This document shows, one piece after another, positions 56,475-63,562 of a stretch of 63,562 nt of DNA. The notes under the pieces are model-generated. The model searched no databases and was not told the origin of the DNA. It saw only the letters and a list, made by a program, of their open reading frames with translations. Each line of letters opens with the position of its first letter. The first letter of the stretch is position 1. This stretch comes from Sergeia podlipaevii (Eukaryota > Euglenozoa > Kinetoplastea > Trypanosomatida > Trypanosomatidae), in the NCBI GenBank assembly GCA_030849805.1, contig JASANZ010002175.1, positions 1 to 63,562 on the forward strand, in the 5' to 3' direction. The position numbers were made by a program, and so were the translations under genes.

Positions 56475-57468
56475 GATGTTGAGGGTGAAGGTGACGAGTA
56501 AAGGCGTCGAAGATGAAGTTTTTTTTTCTTTTGTTAACGTGCATTCGACAGTACATTCTGCTCGGAGTTATTTATTTCTTACATACAGTTTGTTGTTTAT
56601 ATTCACCAAGTAATGTGAAACACTTTTTTTTTCTTTATCTCTCTACACACCTGAGAGCAGTCAATAGTTTTAGTATTGCACTCATACGCTTTTCCTCCTT
56701 GTCATATGCTCTATTAGCAAAAAATGAAACACAAAACAACACCTAATGCAAGCGAAGTATTTCAATACTTACTTTTTTTTATATGAAATTTAAGAGAGGG
56801 GGCATCGCCTTTTCTTTTGTTTTCATTGCGAGCTATTTCTTTTTTTTCTTTCCACCTCTGTGTGGATGTACGCTTTTCTTCATCTTTCGTTTGGTTTCTT
56901 TTTTTTTTGTGTGTGTGTGTGTATTGTTGTTCTCTGCACTTGTTCCCCTTCTTTTAACTCTTTTTCGCTTTTGTTGTTCTGCGTCAAGAGCGCTTACTGT
57001 TTATGATATTCAGTTATAATTGCTATTGTGTGCTTTTGTAACGTGAACAGGAACAAGAAATTATCGGCACGTCACATATATGTATTTGCAAGCGAGGATG
57101 CTTTCCTTTTGTTTCTCTTACTATCTTAAAAAAGTGCATTCTCTCTTATTTTTTTTCATCGAACGAGATGACGTCAATAGATCACACCTATATATACGCT
57201 GAATCAATGAGTTCTTGTGCATTTTCTAAATATTGAAAGAGGATTTGCTACAAATTATTGGTTTTATGTATGAATGATCTATGTTTGACTGCGTTCTATT
57301 TCTCTCTCCCGCATAGCCATCATGCAAACACTGACTTTTCCTAATTCCATTCTTTTTTTTTTCTTTCTACTATTTTACATGTTTTCGGTTTATGAATCAG
57401 CTATTTGTGTCTGCTGACTGCAGGTTCTACACCTCTACACATCTTGTTGAGTTTCTACGGCGAATTCA
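56475..57468. other. Spacer between ligase members 2 and 3
   Basis: About 1 kb of AT-rich DNA with T-runs (56626-56634, 56900-56908, 57352-57362) and a TG-rich patch near 56909-56922. AG at 57422-57423 is the likely acceptor for the gene at 57469. No gene is seen. Confidence 0.5.
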
Positions 57469-59289
57469 ATGTTCCGAGTGACAGTCCGTCGGTGCTCTAA
57501 AATTGAGGCAGCTGCTTCAGTGCAGCAAGCAGTAACACAAAAAGCCCAATCGTTTGCACCATCACATCATGTGGTGCACTGCTCTGCTTCAGTGATGGAA
57601 GTCGTTGACTCTGGCATCCCTGGAAGGCCACAACGCATCTACAAGTCCCTCTACCCTTCCATCCTGGACGAACTTGACAAGCACCACAGTCTCTGTCACT
57701 ACATGTTTTCGCAGTGGGCCACCGCTGATCCGATGGGGTTGGCCGTGCTACAAGCCGAGACGAATCAGCACTTCACCTATCCAGAACTGACGGAGATGAC
57801 GCACAAAGTAGCAGGCATTCTTTACCACTGTTACGCAGTCCGCAAGAGCGATGTGGTGTGCATTGCCATACCGAACAGTGTCGTGTACGCCCCGCTTGTG
57901 TACGGTGTTATGGAGCTTGGTGCTGTCGTGACAACTGCAAACAGTATCACCACTGCAGAAGTGCTGAGTCCGCAGGTGGAAACAAGCAGCGCCAAGGTGC
58001 TTATCATGCTTCGCAAGGCAAATGTCATCGCTGATAAGACTTCCAGCTTGGTAAAGGGTCAGACCGGAAAGGAGGTGAAGGTGCTGTACGTGGAAGACAT
58101 ATACGCGATGGACATAATGCCACTGCCGTCAAGTTACACGGCGATGCAAGAGGCGAAGTCGGACGATGCAGTGTTCCTGGCTTACTCCTCTGGTACAACT
58201 GGTTCTCCAAAGGGGGTGCAACTTACTAACAAGAGCATCACTGCGAATATACTTCAGAGAAGGTCATTTGGTCCACAAAGAAACGAAACATTTCTCGCCG
58301 TGCTTCCTTTCTTCCATATTTACGGCTTTGTCACCGTAATGTCTGCGTCTTTGGCGATGTGCGCGTCACAAGTTATCATGATGTCTTTCGATGCGGACTG
58401 CTACATTGAAAATCTTGAAAAGTACAAGATCAACGGCGCCAGCATCGCTCCTCCGATGGTGCACGCACTCCTGCACAGACTTGAGGCTCCCGGGGCCCGC
58501 AAAGTGGATCTTTCCTCATTTCTATTCTGCTGCTGCGCAGCTGCGCCACTCTCAAGTGATGTGGCTGCGCGCTTCAAGGCGCTCGCGCCAAACATGCACC
58601 TTGGGCAGGGATGGGGCATGACGGAGATGTCGCCTTCTGTGAGCTCGCAGCCGCGTGATAATTTAGATCTTGACTTCAGGGTGTGTGGCGCGCTTCTCCC
58701 AGACTCAGAGGTGCGCGTCATCAAGGTGGACGACAACCAACAAAGCGGCGCGGACAAGTCCGCTGGTATTGACGCGGAGGAAGGCGAAGAGGGCGAGATT
58801 TGGGTACGTGGTCCGCAGATGATGAAAGGATATATCAAAGAGGAGGACACTAAGGTTGCCATTCAGGACGGCTGGTACCGCACCGGTGATATTGGAAAGT
58901 TTGAGCTAAAGCATACAGCGCTCGTCATCACCGACCGCCTGAAGGAATTGATCAAGTACAAGGGCTTTCAGGTATCTCCAGTGTCAATGGAAAAGGTTTT
59001 GTTTAAGCATCCATTGGTGCGTGACTGCATCGTGGTGGGTGTACCGGACCCACAGGAGACGAGCTTTGAGATGCCGCGTGCGCTGGTGGTACTGAGGGAT
59101 GAAGTGAATCCAAAGGACGCTGTGCATGCCTCAGATGATATCTACCGCTTCGTCATGCAGAAGCTGCCACCACACAAGCGCCTGCACGGTGGTGTGCGTA
59201 TTGTGGAGGAGATCCCCAAGAGTGTTTCAGGCAAGCTGATGCGCCGCCAGACTCGCCAGGCAGAGATTGAGTACCTCAAGAGCTTGTAG
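57469..59289 (+). CDS. 4-coumarate:CoA ligase-like adenylate-forming enzyme (array member 3)
   Basis: A 606-residue close paralogue of members 2 and 4. The N-terminus (MFRVTVRRCSKIEAAASVQQ) is basic and Ser/Ala-rich, compatible with mitochondrial import. It shares RPQRIYKSLYPSIL, YSSGTTGSPKG (239-249), GWGMTEMSPSV, DDNQQSGADKSAGIDAEE, GEIWVRGPQMMKGY, DRLKELIKYKGFQVSP and GKLMRR. Hydrophobic-pocket segments (after the HIY motif and around ASIAPPMVHAL) differ from member 2, so acid specificity may differ. The C-terminus reads YLKSL, a scrambled rather than true SKL, so glycosomal import by PTS1 is not supported. The first ATG after the acceptor at 57422-57423 is 57469. Confidence 0.9.
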   Translation: MFRVTVRRCSKIEAAASVQQAVTQKAQSFAPSHHVVHCSASVMEVVDSGIPGRPQRIYKSLYPSILDELDKHHSLCHYMFSQWATADPMGLAVLQAETNQHFTYPELTEMTHKVAGILYHCYAVRKSDVVCIAIPNSVVYAPLVYGVMELGAVVTTANSITTAEVLSPQVETSSAKVLIMLRKANVIADKTSSLVKGQTGKEVKVLYVEDIYAMDIMPLPSSYTAMQEAKSDDAVFLAYSSGTTGSPKGVQLTNKSITANILQRRSFGPQRNETFLAVLPFFHIYGFVTVMSASLAMCASQVIMMSFDADCYIENLEKYKINGASIAPPMVHALLHRLEAPGARKVDLSSFLFCCCAAAPLSSDVAARFKALAPNMHLGQGWGMTEMSPSVSSQPRDNLDLDFRVCGALLPDSEVRVIKVDDNQQSGADKSAGIDAEEGEEGEIWVRGPQMMKGYIKEEDTKVAIQDGWYRTGDIGKFELKHTALVITDRLKELIKYKGFQVSPVSMEKVLFKHPLVRDCIVVGVPDPQETSFEMPRALVVLRDEVNPKDAVHASDDIYRFVMQKLPPHKRLHGGVRIVEEIPKSVSGKLMRRQTRQAEIEYLKSL

Positions 59290-60913
59290 TAGAGCAACTT
59301 TGCAGTCATACTCTTTGTGCAGCTGTGTGAGGAGGTATCAAGGCCACGTCTACTCATTGTTGCTCTTTTATATTCCGGGGAGCGGATTCTTTTTTAACTT
59401 TTTACTAAGTACAGTTATAAACTGCTACTCCGACATAAAGCTGTTTTTTTTTTTTTTTACAAGTGTCGCTTTGTGTGCGTAACTGTTTTTTCTATGATTC
59501 GTCAAAGGAATTCGAGAGGATACAAGCAATCGCAGTGGATTGCCTAGAATCAACGTGTTCATACGCGAGTGCCTTTACAAGACAGTCTAAAATCCCATAT
59601 GAATGCTGTAACAGAGCACGCTGCCATCAGCAGATAGTTTTCTTTTTTACGTGTTCTGGTCGCCGCCATTTTTTTTTTTTCTTCAATGCAAGCGTCTTTT
59701 TTTTTTTTGTTAGAGATATTTCTCATCGAGAATATGATATATACAACTGCCATACTTTTACTGCTTTCCTTTTTTTTTTCATACACAACGAACAGTTGAG
59801 GAGAGAATGTATGTCACAAACATGCTGATTTCTCGTTCACATCAACAATAAAGAATATATATCACAATTTTATTGCTGTGTATTTCTTTTTCTCTTTGGC
59901 TGTCTCGCGTATAGAATATACTTTTTTTTTTTTTGATGACTTTGGGCAAGTGTCATAGGCACTTAAAAAAAGAAAAAAAAAATGATGTTGAAAGTCTGAC
60001 GCATAAAAAAATAAAAATGAAGATGCGTGACTTTCTTCTTCTTCTTTTACAACTTTTTTTTTTTATTATTAGTTAGTGAACATGCGATCGGCTCGAATGC
60101 TTTTGTGTGTGTGTGTGTGTGTGTCTACGCACATATATTTTTTTTGTTAGTCTGAAATATCTTATTATCATGGCTATTGCTTATGATCGGGAGGAAGCGT
60201 GTTCAGATACACGACGGCCTACGTACATACATAGTAGAAATATCATACGATCACCTTTTTTAAAAAAAATCTGTTCTGCCCTAGCAACAGAGTTCTTTAT
60301 TATTATTTTTGTTTGCTGCTGTTGTTGTTACTTCATGTTTTGCTTCTGTACCAGGTGGCCCGCGTCCTTCGACTGAACTGTTTTCTTCACTTTTTTTATT
60401 ATGTATGATATCTCGTGCGATGCACAGTCCTTAGGCTGTTACTTTTTCTTTGTCTCTGTATGGCTGGTTGTGCGCGCATTCGAAGCGAGAAAAAAAGCAA
60501 AGAAAGCCACTGCATATACTACGGCACATAACCAATCGCGTCTGTGGTCAATCATGAATATCATGCAGCCATTCACATTATTTTTGCTTGAGTACATTTC
60601 TCTGCACTGCAAGGAAACACCTTTTTACTAATCCAGCTCTCTACTTTTTTTTTTATAGCCACTTGCCTGTCATTTTCTGCTTATACTCACTACTCCAAGA
60701 AGCAAAAAGAAAGCCCACGTAAAAAGTAGCGCTATTGCATACTCTACACAGTGACGTCCTTTTGAAAGAGGTCCTCACACGCGCACACACACATACATTA
60801 TCATCAACAGCAAGATCTCTAGAGCATCACTCACTTGTCCCTTTCCTTGTCACGTTGGTGATCTTCAACACAATTTAAAGAAAACAAACTTGTGTAAGTT
60901 CCAAAAAAAAAAA
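59290..60913. other. Spacer between ligase members 3 and 4
   Basis: About 1.6 kb of AT-rich DNA with many T/A-runs and a (TG)n run at 60104-60124. A T-rich tract at 60643-60655 with AG at 60657-60658 is the likely acceptor; an A-run at 60903-60913 immediately precedes ATG 60914. T-rich ORFs here look non-coding. Confidence 0.5.
60104..60124. repeat. (TG)n microsatellite
   Basis: About ten TG units in the spacer between ligase members 3 and 4. Confidence 0.9.
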
Positions 60914-62683
60914 ATGGCAAACAAGTGCCCACAGAAATACGCACCTGGTGAGTCCAGGCCCGCTGCCTGGCTGGATATCGTGCCCACCGCTGACCCCAAA
61001 CACCCGCAGCGCATCTACAAGTCCCTCTACCCCTCCATCCTTGAGGAACTGGATAGCTACCATAGTGTTTGCGAATACACATTCGCCAAGTGGGCCGCCG
61101 CGGATCAGACAAAGCCCGCGCTCATCCAGGCCGAAACCAAGCAGCAGCTCACATACCCACAGCTGCGTCAGCTCACGCACAAGGTGGCTTGCATTCTGTA
61201 TCACAGCTATGGCATCCGCAAGGGCGATGTGGTGAGCATCGTTAGCAACAACAACATCTACTATCCTGCCATGTCGTACGGCATTTTGGAGCTTGGGGCG
61301 ACGATTTCAGCAGCGAACCCAAGCAACACGCCCGAGACACTTGCCCCCGTTATTGAAATTGCTCACGCGAAATCAATCATCACATTCCACAAGAGCCGCC
61401 AGCTTATTGGGTCTACCATTGAACTGGTCAAGCGGCACACAGGCAAAGATCTCACGGTGTTTTTCATGGAGGGTATTGAAGACATAGAGGTGGATGAGAT
61501 TCCCGAGGACTACACCGCACTGCAGGATGCCAAGCCGGAGGATGTCGCTTTTTTGCCTCTTTCCTCCGGCACCACGGGCACCCCGAAGGGCGTGCAGCTT
61601 ACAAACTACTGTCTTCTCGCAGAGCTCTTACAGCTGAGACCGCTTAGCGCCTATGAAAACGAAACATTCCTTACTGTTCTCCCTTTCTTCCATATTTATG
61701 GTTTCATCGTGTGCATGTCTGCTCTGCTCGACGCTGGCGCAACGCAGCTTATCATGAGCGCCTTCAACACTGCCGCGTATGTTGACAACTTACTCACGTA
61801 CAAGGTAAACGGCATTTTTGTGGTTCCACCCATGGTGAATGCGCTGGTGCATCGACTGGAGGCCATGGGCGGGGAAGCGGACCTCTCATCTCTTGTTTAT
61901 TGTTTCTGTGGGTCTTCTCCACTTTCTCTTGAAATGGCCTCTCGCTTTATGACATGCGCGCCGAATATGGTGCTTGGCCAGGCATGGGGCATGACGGAGT
62001 TGTCAGGAGCGGTCACTATGATGCCTCGCGATAATCCAGCAATTACATTCGATGTGTGCGGGTCACTTATGGCGGACTGCGAGATGCGCATTATCTCGGT
62101 TGAAGCGAGTCAGCAAAGTGGCGCAGACAAATCGTCGGGCATCGACGTGGAAGAGGGTGAGGTCGGGGAGATCTGGGTTCGTGGCCCTACTCTCATGAAG
62201 GGTTATCTCAAGGAAGAGGATACCGCCATCTGCATGCAGGATGGATGGTATCGCACTGGCGATATGGGGTACATCGTACCATGCACCAACGCGATGGTCA
62301 TGACCGACCGCCTGAAGGAGCTGATCAAGTACAAGGGGTTCCAACTATCCCCTGTCACTGTGGAGCTTGTGCTCATGAAGCATCCGTGGGTGCGCGACTG
62401 CATTGTACTGGGTGTGCCAGACCCAGCGGACCCAAGTTTTGAGCAGCCTCGTGCTTTGGTGGAGCTGAAGAACAACCTAACTGTCAGCCAGCGGGTTGCC
62501 GCCTCAGATGAACTCTATCGGTACATCATGAAGAAGATGCCGCCCAACATGCGTCTTCATGGTGGTGTGCGCATCGTTCCTGAGATTCCACGCAACGCCA
62601 CTGGCAAGTTGAACCGTCGCCAAACACGCCACGCAGAAATGGAGTTCTGTGAAACGGCGAACTTGGCCAATATTGAGGATTAA
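60914..62683 (+). CDS. 4-coumarate:CoA ligase-like adenylate-forming enzyme (array member 4)
   Basis: A 589-residue ANL enzyme, paralogue of members 2 and 3, but with a different, hydrophilic N-terminus (MANKCPQKYAPGESRPAAW) lacking presequence features. It keeps HPQRIYKSLYPSIL, LSSGTTGTPKG (216-226), AWGMTELSGAV (other members have TEMSP), ASQQSGADKSSGIDVEEGE, GEIWVRGPTLMKGYLKE, DRLKELIKYKGFQLSP and the catalytic Lys in GKLNRR. The C-terminus (NLANIED) shows no import signal, so a cytosolic location is possible. The E-L-S-G change lies next to the ATP/acid site and may alter specificity (inference). The frame opens eight codons earlier at a TTG through a poly-A run; ATG 60914 is the first ATG. 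Confidence 0.9.
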   Translation: MANKCPQKYAPGESRPAAWLDIVPTADPKHPQRIYKSLYPSILEELDSYHSVCEYTFAKWAAADQTKPALIQAETKQQLTYPQLRQLTHKVACILYHSYGIRKGDVVSIVSNNNIYYPAMSYGILELGATISAANPSNTPETLAPVIEIAHAKSIITFHKSRQLIGSTIELVKRHTGKDLTVFFMEGIEDIEVDEIPEDYTALQDAKPEDVAFLPLSSGTTGTPKGVQLTNYCLLAELLQLRPLSAYENETFLTVLPFFHIYGFIVCMSALLDAGATQLIMSAFNTAAYVDNLLTYKVNGIFVVPPMVNALVHRLEAMGGEADLSSLVYCFCGSSPLSLEMASRFMTCAPNMVLGQAWGMTELSGAVTMMPRDNPAITFDVCGSLMADCEMRIISVEASQQSGADKSSGIDVEEGEVGEIWVRGPTLMKGYLKEEDTAICMQDGWYRTGDMGYIVPCTNAMVMTDRLKELIKYKGFQLSPVTVELVLMKHPWVRDCIVLGVPDPADPSFEQPRALVELKNNLTVSQRVAASDELYRYIMKKMPPNMRLHGGVRIVPEIPRNATGKLNRRQTRHAEMEFCETANLANIED

Positions 62684-63562
62684 TACCCTTCGAGACTGCG
62701 AACGCGCCTCAGATTTCTTATTATTTTATTTTCTCTCCTTTTTTTCCACACTTCGAAAAATTGTGCTTCAAAGAATGACTGAAAAAACTGCTGATTGGTT
62801 TTTAAAATAAAATTTTCTTCATTTTCTCTTTTCTTTATCGTTGCATTGGCTGACTAGAGCGTGGAAGCTCTTCGTCTTCTTATATTTTAAAAATGTGAAA
62901 AAAACAGAATACGTCTTTAGCATGAAAAAAAAAAAAAAAACTGAGTCATCTTGACCGTATAGCTTTAAAAAAAATTGTTATCTTTCCCATCTTTTTTTTT
63001 TGTATGGTTTATATGCAACTGTTGTCCTGTATGTGTGTTCGTCGATAGGACGGCTCTACTTTATCTTTTAAAAATAAATTTTGCTCATATATTATTTTAA
63101 ATCCCCCCCCCCCTTTGAGGGAAGGGAGGGAGGGGTACCTGTCTAAGGCCAATAGGGTGATCATTAAAAAAAAAAAAAAACATCCGCATTCTTCCACTCT
63201 GCTGAGTGTTCACAAGCATATTCGCACGATACATTTTTTCCCAAGTTTAAAATGGTAAAAGGAAGAAATGAGTTGACGGGTTTCTGTATTAGAGAGGTTG
63301 TGCCTTTATTTATTCATTTTTTACTCAGTTCAATCAGTGTAGCTATATTGAATACTCACTCAACACAATATCAATATCTTGTTCTTGCGAGCTACACTAG
63401 GCGATTACCAGGCAGGTTCACTTGTTCTTTATAATATTTTTTTTTTTCGCTTATGCTCTCCATCTCCTCATTTGTTAAATCCTCTTCTTATGATTCTTTC
63501 ATATTGTTATTCTATGTTTGTGAAGTGTTGTTTTCTTCTTTTTTTTTTTTTTTACGTAGCAG
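62684..63562. other. Downstream spacer to the end of the window
   Basis: AT-rich DNA with A- and T-runs, a C-run near 63103-63112 and a T-run at 63540-63553 shortly before a terminal CAG (63560-63562) that could be the acceptor of the next gene outside the window. No gene is seen. Confidence 0.5.

Noticed and set aside
59278..59289. C-terminal KSL of ligase member 3 as a glycosomal signal
   Set aside because: The PTS1 consensus needs Ser/Ala/Cys then Lys/Arg then Leu; KSL is scrambled and does not fit.
1..63562. Mobile elements, tRNA, rRNA, spliced-leader RNA genes and CRISPR arrays
   Set aside because: I looked on both strands and saw no reverse transcriptase or transposase frame, terminal repeats, tRNA B-box-type sequence or spaced direct repeats; a dedicated search could still find short RNA genes.

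Overview
The window reads as nuclear DNA of a trypanosomatid (kinetoplastid) protozoan; the genus cannot be fixed from the sequence alone. All 27 genes recognised lie on the plus strand as intron-less reading frames. AT-rich, pyrimidine-rich spacers of about 0.25 to 1.9 kb separate them. Most spacers end in a pyrimidine run followed by an AG just before the next ATG, the usual layout of a polycistronic unit resolved by spliced-leader trans-splicing. Supporting signs are a glycosomal malate dehydrogenase ending in SKL, tandem gene copies, and many lineage-type hypothetical proteins. TAA, TAG and TGA all act as stops. No tRNA, rRNA, spliced-leader RNA, mobile element or CRISPR array was recognised. 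Several reading frames open upstream at GTG or TTG; I moved those starts to the first ATG after the likely splice acceptor.

Layout, left to right. 1-2013: tail of one glycosomal MDH copy and a complete second copy. 3449-12532: a coiled-coil protein, the complex I assembly factor NDUFAF5, a tail-anchored ankyrin protein, a low-complexity protein and the ESCRT-II subunit VPS36. 13018-18658: a SAM-methyltransferase-like protein with a His/Cys-rich tail and two tandem auxin-efflux-carrier (AEC/PIN-like) membrane proteins. 19111-30063: a membrin/Bos1-type SNARE, a four-span membrane protein, SRP72, an ABCF2/Arb1-type ABC ATPase and the tethering subunit VPS53. 30618-40537: a kinesin-like protein whose motor domain has lost its nucleotide-binding motifs, a CAP-Gly coiled-coil protein, an unrecognised 815-residue protein and an LC8-type dynein light chain. 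41109-45255: three consecutive FKBP-like secretory proteins, progressively divergent, the third with no usable ATG. 46087-49092: a FYVE protein with a very long insertion inside its zinc finger. 50649-62683: four consecutive 4-coumarate:CoA-ligase-like adenylate-forming enzymes.

How the genes relate. Neighbours in a trypanosomatid unit need not share a pathway, but themes recur: membrane traffic (VPS36, membrin, SRP72, VPS53, FYVE), microtubule functions (pseudo-kinesin, CAP-Gly, LC8) and tandem duplication with divergence (MDH, AEC pair, FKBP trio, acyl-CoA-ligase quartet). The most noteworthy items are the apparent pseudo-kinesin, the FKBP trio with an in-frame TGA at codon 5 of the third member, the FYVE insertion, the ligase array, and an abrupt GC-rich block at about 53255-53425 that looks foreign or artefactual.
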